From Bacillota bacterium (GTDB lineage: Bacteria; Bacillota; Clostridia; Oscillospirales; Ruminococcaceae), in assembly GCA_023440965.1 (NCBI GenBank), contig JAEZRC010000007.1, positions 558,001 through 622,000 of the forward strand: a stretch of 64,000 nucleotides of DNA, written 5' to 3'. A program made the position numbers and the translations under genes. Positions 1 through 9,412 of this stretch are shown piece after piece. The notes below the pieces were generated by a model that saw nothing but the letters and a program-made list of their open reading frames with translations, searched no databases and was not told the DNA's origin. Position 1 is the stretch's first letter. Each line of letters starts with the position of its first letter.

Positions 1-245
1 CTGTTGCTGGGCTTGATCCGATTGTAACTGCTGATATGTACAAGATAATTAAAAAGCTTAATGAAGAAAATAATATTACTATAATAATGGTTTCACACGA
101 TATTGATTCTGCTGTAAACAATGCGAACAAAGTTCTCCACATGGATAACAGCCTTTTGTTCTTCGGAACATCTGAGGAATATAAAGAAAGTGAAGTCGGT
201 AAAAAATTCTTAGGAGGAAAACATAATGCTTGCGATGATAAATGA
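1..245 (+). CDS. znuC: Zinc/manganese ABC transporter ATP-binding protein, C-terminal fragment
   Basis: This is the 3' end of an ATPase gene that begins outside the window; the reading frame is open from base 3. The visible part opens with VAGLDP, the D-loop region that follows Walker B in ABC ATPases, and contains the switch histidine in MVSHD. This spacing and wording are typical of ZnuC/MntB-type metal importer ATPases. Its stop overlaps the start of the permease gene downstream by 20 bases, so the two are translationally coupled. The protein would bind the cytoplasmic face of the permease and power uptake of Zn or Mn. Which metal cannot be told from this fragment, and the solute-binding protein gene is not in view. 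Confidence 0.85.
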   Translation, partial: VAGLDPIVTADMYKIIKKLNEENNITIIMVSHDIDSAVNNANKVLHMDNSLLFFGTSEEYKESEVGKKFLGGKHNACDDK

Positions 246-1044
246 TTTTCTTTCTTTTGATTTTATACGAAAGGCTTTACTTGTAGGTGGACTTGTATCT
301 CTTTGTGCCGCTTTACTTGGAGTAAGCCTTGTACTTAAAAGATATTCAATGATTGGTGACGGATTATCCCACGTTGGCTTCGGTGCGTTGTCTGTTGCTA
401 TGGCGCTTAATCTTGCACCTCTTCAGGTTTCTGTACCAGTAGTAGTTATTGCTGCATTTCTCTTACTAAAAATAAGTGAAAATGGCAAAATAAAGGGTGA
501 TGCTGCCATTGCACTAATTTCAAGCAGTTCAATAGCAATAGGTGTAATAGCAACTTCACTTAAAAACGGAATGAATATGGACGTAATGAGCTATATGTTC
601 GGTTCAGCTCTTGCTATTACCGACAATGACTCAAGAATTTCTATAATACTTTCTATTGCTGTACTTATTGTTTTTATCTTATTTTATAACAGGCTGTTTG
701 CTGTTACATTTGATGAGAATTTTTCAAAGGCTTCAGGGACAAATGTCAAAGCATTCAATATGATGATAGCCTTCCTTACAGCTATTACTATTGTAATAGG
801 GATGAGAATAATGGGAACAATGTTAATATCAAGTCTTATCATCTTCCCTGCATTAAGTTCAATGAGAATATTCAAGAACTTTAAAAGTGTTATTATTTCT
901 TCGGCAATAATTTCAGTATTATGCTTCTTTATGGGAATATTTGCTTCGTTTGTTTACGAGGTACCTGCCGGAGCAAGTGTTGTTGTAGCAAATCTTGTTG
1001 TATTTTTGATTTTTTCTATGATAGGGTTTATCAGAAAAAAATAG
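226..1044 (+). CDS. znuB: Zinc/manganese ABC transporter permease
   Basis: A 272-residue, very hydrophobic protein with about eight membrane helices belonging to the ABC-3 permease family (ZnuB/MntB). Family-typical text includes MIGDGLSHVGFGALS near residues 42-56 and GTMLISSLIIFPALSS near residue 195. It forms the membrane channel of the importer whose ATPase ends just upstream. The start at 226 is preceded by TAGGAGGAAA at good spacing and lies inside the ATPase gene. The metal (Zn or Mn) is inferred only from the family. No regulator or binding-protein gene follows; the next gene, secG, has its own promoter. Confidence 0.9.
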   Translation: MLAMINDFLSFDFIRKALLVGGLVSLCAALLGVSLVLKRYSMIGDGLSHVGFGALSVAMALNLAPLQVSVPVVVIAAFLLLKISENGKIKGDAAIALISSSSIAIGVIATSLKNGMNMDVMSYMFGSALAITDNDSRISIILSIAVLIVFILFYNRLFAVTFDENFSKASGTNVKAFNMMIAFLTAITIVIGMRIMGTMLISSLIIFPALSSMRIFKNFKSVIISSAIISVLCFFMGIFASFVYEVPAGASVVVANLVVFLIFSMIGFIRKK

Positions 1045-1066
1045 TAAAGCAAATTAAAATAAAGAC

Positions 1067-1095
1067 TTGCAAATAAATATAATGTATGATATACT
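1067..1095 (+). promoter_or_regulatory. Sigma-A type promoter for secG
   Basis: TTGCAA, 17 bases, TATACT, about 35 bases before the secG start. Close to consensus and correctly spaced. Confidence 0.65.
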
Positions 1096-1130
1096 TTATT
1101 AGAATGTTAAAGTTTTACGGAGGGTTATTG

Positions 1131-1373
1131 ATGAATACTATTCAGCTTATCAGTGGTATATTATTGGTAATAGCATGTTTGATTATAATTCTTGTTGTTC
1201 TTGTTCAGGACAGTAAGGACCCAGGAATGACATCTGCTATAACAGGCTCTGCTAATGATTCTTTCTTCGGAAGAAACGGTAGCAAGACCAGAGATTCAAA
1301 GGTTGCAAACTTTACAAGAGTTGCTGCTTTTATATTCTTCGGAGTAACTTTGCTTGTTAATATACTAAAGTAA
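1131..1373 (+). CDS. secG: Preprotein translocase subunit SecG
   Basis: A small two-helix membrane protein of 80 residues. The start at 1131 is chosen over an upstream ATG at 1086 because GGAGGG sits correctly before it and because the upstream ATG overlaps the promoter -10 element. The sequence has the SecG pattern: a first hydrophobic helix (about 5-24), a cytoplasmic loop rich in Ser, Gly and Asn containing SANDSFFGRN, and a second helix (about 57-77). SecG assists SecYE and SecA in protein export. The following gene encodes RNase R; secG-rnr adjacency is common in Firmicutes, which supports the call. Confidence 0.92.
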   Translation: MNTIQLISGILLVIACLIIILVVLVQDSKDPGMTSAITGSANDSFFGRNGSKTRDSKVANFTRVAAFIFFGVTLLVNILK

Positions 1374-1386
1374 AAATGATTAATTG

Positions 1387-1416
1387 ATAGCCCTGCGTTT
1401 TTACGTGGGGCTATTT
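1387..1416 (+). terminator. Hairpin after secG
   Basis: A 12-bp stem (two wobble pairs) with a TTTT loop, followed by only a short T run. Probably a weak terminator that allows some read-through into rnr. Confidence 0.55.
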
Positions 1417-1496
1417 GCATATCCAAAAAAGCATAATTAATGTTTTACTGCACAAAATTTTAATATATAAAAGCAATAAAAAAACGGAGGAATAAA

Positions 1497-3602
1497 ATGA
1501 AAGAAACATACAAAAAAATCATATTTGATAAAATTAAAAAGACTGGGAAACAACCTTTGCCATACAAAAAACTATTAAGATCCTGCCGAGTTTCTGATAA
1601 AGACTTCAAGCATTTTACTGAAACTCTTGAGAGAATGAAAGTCAACGGTGAGATTTTTGAACAGCCTGACGGTTTCCTTCTCCCAAAATACTGCGGACTT
1701 GTTACTGCAAAGATTACTCGCCTTAATAAAACCTTTGGTTTTGCTAAGGACATTAAAACTGAGGAAGTAATTTTTATTCCAGGAAAGTTCCTTAAAGGTG
1801 CAATGCCTGATGATACAGTAAATGTAAGAGCATTCAAGGGCAAGGGTGAATCACTTGAGGGTGAAGTTGTTAATATTGTCAATCAGGACTTCTCACGCTT
1901 TACTGGTAATATAAAAAGAGAGTTTGACACCTTCTGTGTTATTCCCGATATTATGTCACAGTATGCTATGCCTATTGAAAATATATCTGACTTTGAGGTC
2001 AATGAAGGTGACAAGGTGCTTTGCGAAATTGCTTACCGCGGAACACGTCACAGCGAACATACCTGTAAGATAATAACCTGCTTTGGAAGTTCAGCAAAAG
2101 CTTCTGTATGCGCTATGTCAGTGCTTGAACTCAACGGAATTTCTCTTGAATTCCCTAAATCCGTTCTTGATGAAGCTATGAATGTTTCTGACATGTCAAC
2201 AATTAAAAAGGAAGCTCCTAACCGTCTTGACCTTAGAGATGAAGTAATCTTCACTATTGATGGAGCTGACACAAAGGATATTGACGACGCAATATCTATA
2301 AAGAAAACTTCTGATGGATATGAGCTTGGCGTTCATATTGCTGACGTTTCATATTATGTTAAGCCAAAGTCAGAGCTTGACAATGAAGCTATCCATCGTG
2401 GAACAAGCGTTTATTATGCAAATAGAGTTATTCCGATGTTGCCAAAAGAACTTTCAAACGGAATATGCTCACTTAATCCACAGGAAGATAGGCTTGCATT
2501 CTCCGCATTAATGAAGATTGATTTTGAGGGTGCTTTAACAGAATATAAATTTGCAAAAACAATTATACGTTCAAGAGTAAAAGGCGTTTACTCTGAAATC
2601 AATACGATTCTTGGCGGAACACAAAAACCTGAAATTGATGAGAAATACAAAGAAGTAAAAGCTTCTTTGAAATTAATGGACGAGCTTGCAAAAATTCTTA
2701 AGAGAAACAAAAAGCTTCGTGGTGCTCCTGAACTTGAAACATCAGAAAGCAAGCTTATAATAAATGATGATGACTTCTGCGTTGATGTTATTCCACGTTC
2801 ACGCGGAATAAGTGAAGAAATTATTGAAGATTTTATGCTTATGGCTAATGAATCTGCAGCTAAGCTTGCGAGAGAAAATGAACTACCTTTCGTTTACCGT
2901 ATTCATGAAGATCCAGGCGTTGAAAAGATTAATACTCTTGAAGAAGCATTAAAGTCACTTGGTATAGCATTCCCACCGCACAAGAATGTCAAGCCAAAGC
3001 ATCTTGCTATGATTGTTGATTCAGTAAAAGGCACTGATCTTGAAATGGTAGTGAACAATCTTGTACTTCGCTCAATGGCAAAGGCAAAATATTCACCAGA
3101 CCCTGTTGGGCACTTCGGACTAGTACTTGCTGATTATGCACATTTTACTTCCCCAATCAGACGTTATCCTGACCTTTCAATCCACAGAATAATGAGTGAC
3201 TTCATATCTGGCACTTCACACGCTGAAATTATGAAGCGTTATCAGAAGTTTGTTTATCATTCATCACAGGCAAGCACTGAGGCTGAATTAACTTCAATGA
3301 AGGTTGAGCGTGACTGTGAAGATTGCTATAAGGCTGAATATATGAAAGCTCACCTTGGTGAAGAATATGACAGTAGAATAGTTTCTGTTATGGAATTCGG
3401 TTTCTTTGTTGAACTTGAAAATACTTGTGAGGGTTTGGTTGCCGTTGAGGAATTACCAAATGGTGAGTATGTATATGACGGCTCAATGAAGCTTACAAAC
3501 AATGTTACACAGCAGGCTTACCGAGTAGGCGATAAGATAAAGATAAAGGTTGCACGAGCAGATGTAAGCTCAGGCAAGGTTGATTTTAGTCTTGCAGAAT
3601 AG
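1497..3602 (+). CDS. rnr: Ribonuclease R (3'-5' exoribonuclease)
   Basis: A 701-residue RNase II/RNB family enzyme that degrades structured RNA from the 3' end. Visible order: an N-terminal helix-turn-helix-like segment (1-60), cold-shock/OB domains (about 65-200), the RNB catalytic domain beginning with the acidic cluster DGADTKDIDDAIS near residue 255, where the Asp residues hold Mg ions, and a C-terminal S1 domain (about 620-700). HFTSPIRRYPDL and the following residues are also RNB signature text. Length matches RNase R rather than the shorter RNase II. The start follows ACGGAGGAATAAA. It lies directly downstream of secG and ends at a strong terminator. In many Firmicutes smpB and tmRNA follow; they are absent here. 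Confidence 0.96.
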   Translation: MKETYKKIIFDKIKKTGKQPLPYKKLLRSCRVSDKDFKHFTETLERMKVNGEIFEQPDGFLLPKYCGLVTAKITRLNKTFGFAKDIKTEEVIFIPGKFLKGAMPDDTVNVRAFKGKGESLEGEVVNIVNQDFSRFTGNIKREFDTFCVIPDIMSQYAMPIENISDFEVNEGDKVLCEIAYRGTRHSEHTCKIITCFGSSAKASVCAMSVLELNGISLEFPKSVLDEAMNVSDMSTIKKEAPNRLDLRDEVIFTIDGADTKDIDDAISIKKTSDGYELGVHIADVSYYVKPKSELDNEAIHRGTSVYYANRVIPMLPKELSNGICSLNPQEDRLAFSALMKIDFEGALTEYKFAKTIIRSRVKGVYSEINTILGGTQKPEIDEKYKEVKASLKLMDELAKILKRNKKLRGAPELETSESKLIINDDDFCVDVIPRSRGISEEIIEDFMLMANESAAKLARENELPFVYRIHEDPGVEKINTLEEALKSLGIAFPPHKNVKPKHLAMIVDSVKGTDLEMVVNNLVLRSMAKAKYSPDPVGHFGLVLADYAHFTSPIRRYPDLSIHRIMSDFISGTSHAEIMKRYQKFVYHSSQASTEAELTSMKVERDCEDCYKAEYMKAHLGEEYDSRIVSVMEFGFFVELENTCEGLVAVEELPNGEYVYDGSMKLTNNVTQQAYRVGDKIKIKVARADVSSGKVDFSLAE

Positions 3603-3607
3603 CAATT

Positions 3608-3637
3608 ACGCTTCTGATTAATTTCAGAAGCGTTTTT
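3608..3637 (+). terminator. Rho-independent terminator of rnr
   Basis: A 10-bp perfect stem (ACGCTTCTGA and its complement) with a 6-base loop and a T run, starting 6 bases after the rnr stop. Confidence 0.85.
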
Positions 3638-3660
3638 ATTTCAAATATAAGGATTTACTA

Positions 3661-3689
3661 TTGCATTTTTCCTAATAAAATGCTAAAAT
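3661..3689 (+). promoter_or_regulatory. Sigma-A type promoter for the GH94 gene
   Basis: TTGCAT, 17 bases, TAAAAT, about 40 bases before the start codon and just after the rnr terminator. No operator-like repeat is obvious around it. Confidence 0.55.
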
Positions 3690-3731
3690 CAAAGTATATT
3701 TTATCGCAAATAATGTTACAGGGAGGAAATT

Positions 3732-6128
3732 ATGAAATACGGTTATTTTGATCTTGATAACAAAGAATATGTTATTGACAAGCCAAACACTCCTGCACCT
3801 TGGGTAAACTATCTTGGTTCTCCTGAATACGGTGCAATTATTTCAAACAACGCAGCAGGTTACAGCTTTGTAAAATCAGGCGCAAACGGAAGAATCACAC
3901 GTTTCAGATTTAATACAGAAATGGCATTACCAGGACGCTACATTTATTTCAATGACTTAGATGAAAACGATTACTGGTCTGCTACCTGGCAGCCTGTTGG
4001 TAAATCACTTGATGATTATAAGACTGTATGTCGCCATGGTACAGGCTATACTGTTATCACAACTGATTACTCAAAGATAAACAGTGAAACAACCTATTAT
4101 GTTCCAGATAACAAGGCTTACGAGGTTTGGAGATGTAAGGTTACAAACAATGACAGCAAGACCAGAAAGCTCTCAATGTTCGGCTTCATTGAATTCACTA
4201 ATGACTGCAACTATGAGCAGGATCAGGTTAATCTTCAATATACATTGTTTATAACAAGAACAAGCTTTGAGGGTAACAGAATTGTTGAGCATATCAACGA
4301 AAACTCTGGAAGAGATGCAACTGGTTCAAATCACGCAGAACGCTTCTTCGGTATGGTTGGTGCTGATGTAGCAAGCTATAACGGAAGCTTTAAATCATTC
4401 ATAGGCGAATACAGATCCTATTCTAACCCAATCGCTGTTGAAAAAGGAAAATGTGACAATGAGCTTAACTTCAACTCAAATTGCTGTGGAGCTTTGCAGT
4501 CATACATTGACCTTCAGCCTGGTGAAACAAAAGAGATTATTTATATTCTCGGAATGAACAACGTAGCAGAATCTGCTGAAATTCTTAAAGAATATGAAAA
4601 GCCCGGCATTGTTGACAAGGAAGTTAATGAACTCAAGAACTTCTGGCACGCAAAACTTTCTGCATTCTCTGTTAAAACTCCAAGCGAAGAATTCAATAAC
4701 ATGATTAATGTATGGAATGCTTATCAGTGCTTTATTACATTCATTTGGTCAAGAGCTGCTTCCTTCATTTATTGTGGCCTAAGAAACGGATATGGATATC
4801 GTGATACTGTTCAAGATATTCAGGGTATTATTCACCTTGATCCTGATATGGCACTTGAAAAAATTCGCTTTATGCTTTCAGCGCAGGTCGATAATGGTGC
4901 TGGTCTTCCACTTGTTAAATTTGATCATAATGCTGGTTTTGAAGATACTCCTGATGATGATTCATACGTATGCGCAACAGGACATCCATCATATAGAGCT
5001 GACGATGCATTATGGCTCTTCCCTACTATTGTCAAGTACATCGGTGAAAGCGGAAACAAAGAATTCTTAGATGAAGAAATTGTTTTTGCTAACGGCGGAA
5101 CAGCTACAGTCTACGAACATTTAAAAAGAGCAATCCAGTTCTCACTAAACAATATGGGTGATCACAATATGCCTGCTGGCCTTCACGCTGACTGGAATGA
5201 CTGCTTAAGACTTGGTAAAAAGGGTGAATCAACATTCGTTGCATTCCAGCTTTACTATGCAATGAGCATTATCAAAAAAATGGCTGAAGAAAAAGACGAC
5301 AAGGAGTATATTGCTTTCGTTTCTGATGCTCAGAGTAAGCTTGGTACTTCACTCGAGAAATGCTGGGATGAAGACAGATTTATACGTGGGATCAGAGAAG
5401 ATGGTATTATTGTTGGTGCTAAAAAAGACCCTGAAGCTAATATGTGGCTTAATCCACAGAGCTGGAGCGTAATTTCTGGTTTTGCTGACAAGGATATTGG
5501 TGAAAAGGCAATGGAAAGCGTTGATAGAATACTAAATACAAAATATGGTGCAAAGCTTCTTGATCCACCTTACAGAGATCACTATTTTGACGGAGCTTTA
5601 ATGCACATTTTCAATCCTGATACAAAGGAAAACGGCGGTATCTTCTCACAGTCACAGGGCTGGGCTATACTTGCTGAATCATTACTCGGTCACGGTGAGA
5701 AAGCATTCCAGTACTTTATGGAAACTTCACCTGCTGCAATGAACGATAATGCTGAAATTCGTGTTATTGAACCTTATGCTCACGGACAGTTTGTTGAAAG
5801 TAAAGCTTCACCATATGAAGGACGTGCTCATGTACACTGGCTTACAGGTACTGCTTCAACAGTAATGGTTGGTTGTGTCGAGGGTATTCTTGGTATGAGA
5901 CCAAACGCTGAAGGACTTGTTATTGATCCTTCAATACCTTCTGATTGGAACAGTATTGAAATCAACAAAGTATTCAGAGGTAAAAAGCTTTCAATCATTA
6001 TCAACAATCCCAATAAGGTTCAGAGTGGTGTTAAGAATATTTCTATTAATGGAAATGTAATAAACGGCAACTTTATTTCAAATAAGGATCTAAAGGATAT
6101 CAATGATATTATTGTTACATTAGGATAA
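3732..6128 (+). CDS. GH94 family disaccharide phosphorylase (cellobiose/chitobiose-type)
   Basis: A 798-residue cytoplasmic enzyme of glycoside hydrolase family 94, which splits beta-linked disaccharides with phosphate, giving a sugar 1-phosphate and saving ATP. The N-terminus (YGYFDLDNKEYVI, then PAPWVNYLG) is the start shared by cellobiose and N,N'-diacetylchitobiose phosphorylases. GYRDTVQD near residue 358 and ADWND ending at Asp490 mark the active site; Asp490 is the expected general acid. C-terminal EGRAHVHWLTGTAS is also conserved. The stretch after ADWNDC (LRLGKKGEST) looks more like chitobiose or cellobionate phosphorylases than like cellobiose phosphorylase, so substrate is open. 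The gene is monocistronic, between its own promoter and terminator, with no sugar transporter or regulator beside it. Confidence 0.85.
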   Translation: MKYGYFDLDNKEYVIDKPNTPAPWVNYLGSPEYGAIISNNAAGYSFVKSGANGRITRFRFNTEMALPGRYIYFNDLDENDYWSATWQPVGKSLDDYKTVCRHGTGYTVITTDYSKINSETTYYVPDNKAYEVWRCKVTNNDSKTRKLSMFGFIEFTNDCNYEQDQVNLQYTLFITRTSFEGNRIVEHINENSGRDATGSNHAERFFGMVGADVASYNGSFKSFIGEYRSYSNPIAVEKGKCDNELNFNSNCCGALQSYIDLQPGETKEIIYILGMNNVAESAEILKEYEKPGIVDKEVNELKNFWHAKLSAFSVKTPSEEFNNMINVWNAYQCFITFIWSRAASFIYCGLRNGYGYRDTVQDIQGIIHLDPDMALEKIRFMLSAQVDNGAGLPLVKFDHNAGFEDTPDDDSYVCATGHPSYRADDALWLFPTIVKYIGESGNKEFLDEEIVFANGGTATVYEHLKRAIQFSLNNMGDHNMPAGLHADWNDCLRLGKKGESTFVAFQLYYAMSIIKKMAEEKDDKEYIAFVSDAQSKLGTSLEKCWDEDRFIRGIREDGIIVGAKKDPEANMWLNPQSWSVISGFADKDIGEKAMESVDRILNTKYGAKLLDPPYRDHYFDGALMHIFNPDTKENGGIFSQSQGWAILAESLLGHGEKAFQYFMETSPAAMNDNAEIRVIEPYAHGQFVESKASPYEGRAHVHWLTGTASTVMVGCVEGILGMRPNAEGLVIDPSIPSDWNSIEINKVFRGKKLSIIINNPNKVQSGVKNISINGNVINGNFISNKDLKDINDIIVTLG

Positions 6129-6133
6129 AAAAT

Positions 6134-6163
6134 AAAGGTCGTACAGAAATGTACGACCTTTTT
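6134..6163. terminator. Bidirectional terminator between convergent genes
   Basis: An 11-bp perfect stem (AAAGGTCGTAC and its complement) with a 6-base loop, flanked by T runs on both strands. It ends the GH94 gene (+) and the membrane protein gene (-). Confidence 0.85.
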
Positions 6164-6173
6164 ATTTGTTTGC

Positions 6174-7004
6174 TTAACGATAAAGGAATGAGAAATAGTC
6201 CTTTTCGCAATCTTCATTTTTAATAACTGAATGCTTTTCTTTTGCCCAGTCTGGGAACTTATACTCAATCTTATTGTTTCCAACCCATTTTACAGTAGGG
6301 AGCACTTTGTCACCACGTGATTTTGAAAATGCAACAATTTTTGTTCTTCCCTTTTCACGTAATGAGAATAGCCCGAAATTCTTATCATGATTATTAGGAA
6401 CAACCACTATCTGAATTTCGCCATTTAATCTGTTGTCAATATCAACGATATAATATCGAAATTTCTTATCAGGGGAAACTGTATTTTCAAGGAGCGGTGA
6501 TAACTGCTTTTCAGTATAAAGCTTTGAAAGTTCACCCGTCTTAATACTTGACTTTGTAAGTTCCCTTCCACCAATTTTATCGCCGAAAAAGCTGTTTATC
6601 AGAATGAATACAACTATTCCAAGAACGTACAGGAGAAGATATGCCGTTCCAATAATCGTCTTTTTTGTTTCGCTCCCTTTTGATGTGAAGAGAGTTGCTA
6701 CTGAAACAAGGAATATAGGAATAATAATCAAATAATTCCCGAATGCAAAAAGCACAATTGAAAATGTAACTAACAGATAGAATAACGAAATTATTGACGA
6801 CATTCTATTCTTTCTTGACAAATACATTAATGCAAACATTCCAGCATTAAATAATACATACAAAATACCAAAGATTATTTTGTTTCCGATAACAAACTCA
6901 TACATAAAAGTATTATAAGCCAATGATACCAGAAAAAGCATATAAAGCACAGAAGAAAAAGGAAGTATGGTTTTCGCCCATTTCTTCTCTAAAATTTTGT
7001 TCAT
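6174..7004 (-). CDS. Hypothetical multi-helix membrane protein
   Basis: I do not recognise a family. The N-terminal half (about 15-155) holds four to five hydrophobic helices; the C-terminal part (about 156-276) is soluble, mixed beta-like and charged, with no cysteine motif until a lone Cys near the end. The ATG at 7004 gives 276 residues and is well spaced from GAGAGG; a GTG three codons upstream (7013) is an alternative. The gene stands alone, convergent with the GH94 gene. A soluble tail after a helix bundle suggests a membrane-anchored domain, but its side of the membrane and role are unknown. Confidence 0.7.
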   Translation of the reverse strand: MNKILEKKWAKTILPFSSVLYMLFLVSLAYNTFMYEFVIGNKIIFGILYVLFNAGMFALMYLSRKNRMSSIISLFYLLVTFSIVLFAFGNYLIIIPIFLVSVATLFTSKGSETKKTIIGTAYLLLYVLGIVVFILINSFFGDKIGGRELTKSSIKTGELSKLYTEKQLSPLLENTVSPDKKFRYYIVDIDNRLNGEIQIVVVPNNHDKNFGLFSLREKGRTKIVAFSKSRGDKVLPTVKWVGNNKIEYKFPDWAKEKHSVIKNEDCEKDYFSFLYR

Positions 7005-7087
7005 TAATTTCACCTCTCACCTAATCTATTTTATACTAATTCTGATAAAAAAGCAAGTAAAAATTATGATATGAATTGTCGAACAAC

Positions 7088-7119
7088 GAAAAAGCGAGGC
7101 ATTAAATCTGCCTCGCTTT
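7088..7119 (-). terminator. Rho-independent terminator of the EF-G-like gene
   Basis: Perfect 11-bp stem (AAAGCGAGGCA with its complement), 7-base loop and T run on the minus strand, immediately after the stop codon. Confidence 0.88.
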
Positions 7120-7123
7120 AATG

Positions 7124-9190
7124 TTAATCAATTATTGTTGAATATTTAGCAATAACATCAGCAACATACTGTGATGGTAAATGCTCGTATCTTAGCATAT
7201 CAAATGTGAAACTACCTCTGCCCTGTGTAACCTGCCTCAACAGCATAGTGAAGTCCTGCATTTCAGCCATTGGAACTTCTGCAACAATTTCAGTTTGACC
7301 CTTACCGACTGGATTCATACCAAGAACTCGACCACGACGCTTATTAAGGTCGCCCATTATATCACCAGTATTTTCATCAGGAACAGTAACATTAAGTCCA
7401 CCGATAGGTTCAAGAAGTATAGGATCAGCCTGACGTAAGCCTTCCTTATAAGCAATTGAAGCAGCAATCTTGAATGCCATTTCAGATGAGTCAACCGGAT
7501 GATATGAACCATCAACAAGTATTGCCTTTAATCCGACAACAGGGAAGCCCGCAAGAACACCCTTTTTTGTACATTCCTGAAGTCCTTTTTCTACAGCCGG
7601 GAAGAAGTTCCTTGGAACAGCACCACCGAATACTCTTTCTTCAAAAACAAGCTCGTCACTTACACAAGGTTCAAATTCAATCCAGACATCACCATACTGA
7701 CCGTGACCGCCTGATTGCTTTTTATGTCTTCCCTGAACCTTAACCTTCTTCCTTATAGTTTCCTTATAAGCAATCTTTGGAACAACAATGTCAATATCAA
7801 CACCGAAATCATTCCTAAGTTTTGCAAGAACCGCACTAAGGTGTTGTTCACCAAGTCCTGCAAGAATCTGCTCATGAGTTGTTTCATCCTGTTTATATGA
7901 AAGAGTTTTATCTTCATCAAGAATCTTCTGTATACCCTGTGAAATCTTACTTTCATCGCCCTGTGCCTTTGATTTTGCAGCCATCTTAAAACATGGTTTT
8001 GGAAATTCCATTTTGTCAATAGAAAGAATTCTTGAAGCATCGCACATTGTATCATTTGTATTAACAGAAAGCTTTGTTGCTACAACTATTTCACCAGCAC
8101 CGGCAAATGTGACTTCTTCCTGCTTTTTGCCACAAAGCATATATAGCTTGCCGACTTTTTCGCTTTCGCCGGTTGTTGCATTCGTGTAATCTCCACCGGC
8201 CTTAAGCTTTCCTGATACAACCTTAATAAATGACATTTTTCCTATATACGGATCAGATACTGTCTTGAATACAAAAGCACACAAAGGATCTGTATCACTT
8301 ATGCTTACATCAACGCTTTCACCTTTTTTTGTTGTTGCTTTTAGAACATCGTGCTCTGTTGGTGAAGGGAGCAGCAATGATACTTCCTTCATAAGCATAT
8401 CAACGCCGACAAGTGTTGCTGAGCTTACGCATGTTACAGGAGTAATTACACCAGTATTCATACCAGCATGAATTCCCTTAATTAGTTCCTTTTGAGTAAA
8501 TTGTTCACCAGAAAAGAACTTTTCAAACAATTCTTCGTCAGTTTCTGCAACAGCTTCACTTATTGCTGCAACAAGTCCGTCAAGCCTATATTCGGATTCA
8601 GGCATTTCAGTTTCAATAGCGTCACCCTTATCATTGTATACATAAGCCTTCATTTCAATAAGATTTACATATGATACTATCTTGCCATCTTCAATATGTG
8701 GTACAACAATAGGACATACTGTTGGTCCAAAGACTGATTTAAGTTCAGCAAGAACCTTATAGAAATCAGCATTAGCATCATCAATCTTTGTTATTACAAA
8801 CATCTTTGGCTTATTGTATTTTGTTGCACAATCATATGCTTTTTCTGTCCCAACCTTGACACCTGACTTACCTGAAACAGTAATCATTACGCATCCACTT
8901 GCAAAAACACCTTCAACCATTCCACCTGCATAATCAAAGAGACCTGGGGTATCTATAAGATTGACTTTAAAATCATCTCTCTCATAATAAGACAAGGAAG
9001 TGTAAATAGATGATTTACGCTTAATTTCCTCAGAATTAAAATCACTCACCGTGTTACCGTCAGCAATTTTACCAAGTCTGTCTGTTACTCCGCTTTTGAA
9101 AAGCATAGCTTCAACAAGCGATGTTTTTCCGGAGCCACCGTGCCCTGCCAACGCAATATTTTTAATCCTCGTACTTTCGTAACTTTTCAA
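7124..9190 (-). CDS. Elongation factor G-like GTPase (EF-G2 type)
   Basis: A 688-residue translational GTPase with the EF-G domain plan. The P-loop is GHGGSGKTS (residues 17-25) in place of the AHIDAGKTT of true EF-G, and the G2 to G4 motifs are recognisable (IDTPGLFDY and TKIDD). A domain IV segment with HKKQSGGHGQYGDVW near residue 475 and a C-terminal domain V follow. This wording is characteristic of the EF-G-like paralogue found beside canonical EF-G in many Clostridia; its exact role in translocation or recycling is not settled. The start is TTG at 9190 with GGAG upstream; no earlier ATG exists and the first internal ATG would cut the P-loop. It is monocistronic, with its own promoter and terminator. 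Confidence 0.9.
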   Translation of the reverse strand: MKSYESTRIKNIALAGHGGSGKTSLVEAMLFKSGVTDRLGKIADGNTVSDFNSEEIKRKSSIYTSLSYYERDDFKVNLIDTPGLFDYAGGMVEGVFASGCVMITVSGKSGVKVGTEKAYDCATKYNKPKMFVITKIDDANADFYKVLAELKSVFGPTVCPIVVPHIEDGKIVSYVNLIEMKAYVYNDKGDAIETEMPESEYRLDGLVAAISEAVAETDEELFEKFFSGEQFTQKELIKGIHAGMNTGVITPVTCVSSATLVGVDMLMKEVSLLLPSPTEHDVLKATTKKGESVDVSISDTDPLCAFVFKTVSDPYIGKMSFIKVVSGKLKAGGDYTNATTGESEKVGKLYMLCGKKQEEVTFAGAGEIVVATKLSVNTNDTMCDASRILSIDKMEFPKPCFKMAAKSKAQGDESKISQGIQKILDEDKTLSYKQDETTHEQILAGLGEQHLSAVLAKLRNDFGVDIDIVVPKIAYKETIRKKVKVQGRHKKQSGGHGQYGDVWIEFEPCVSDELVFEERVFGGAVPRNFFPAVEKGLQECTKKGVLAGFPVVGLKAILVDGSYHPVDSSEMAFKIAASIAYKEGLRQADPILLEPIGGLNVTVPDENTGDIMGDLNKRRGRVLGMNPVGKGQTEIVAEVPMAEMQDFTMLLRQVTQGRGSFTFDMLRYEHLPSQYVADVIAKYSTIID

Positions 9191-9267
9191 TTGTATCCAC
9201 TCCAGTCTATTTATATTAAATAAAGCAAAATAATATTAGCTTTCACTGATAATATTCACTTGAACTT

Positions 9268-9296
9268 ATTATATAATAATTGCATATAATTTGCAA
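9268..9296 (-). promoter_or_regulatory. Sigma-A type promoter for the EF-G-like gene
   Basis: TTGCAA, 17 bases, TATAAT on the minus strand, about 80 bases before the TTG start. Confidence 0.65.
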
Positions 9297-9381
9297 TAGT
9301 TTTATACTAATTTTATTCAATTTTACCAAATGTTTTATAATCTTTTTCGTAATTACAATTTATTACTATATAACTATAAAA

Positions 9382-9408
9382 AAATCACAGGTATAAAACC
9401 TGTGATTT
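9382..9408 (-). terminator. Rho-independent terminator of queT
   Basis: Perfect 11-bp stem (AAATCACAGGT and complement), 5-base loop and a seven-T run on the minus strand right after queT. Confidence 0.88.
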
Positions 9409-9412
9409 AATG

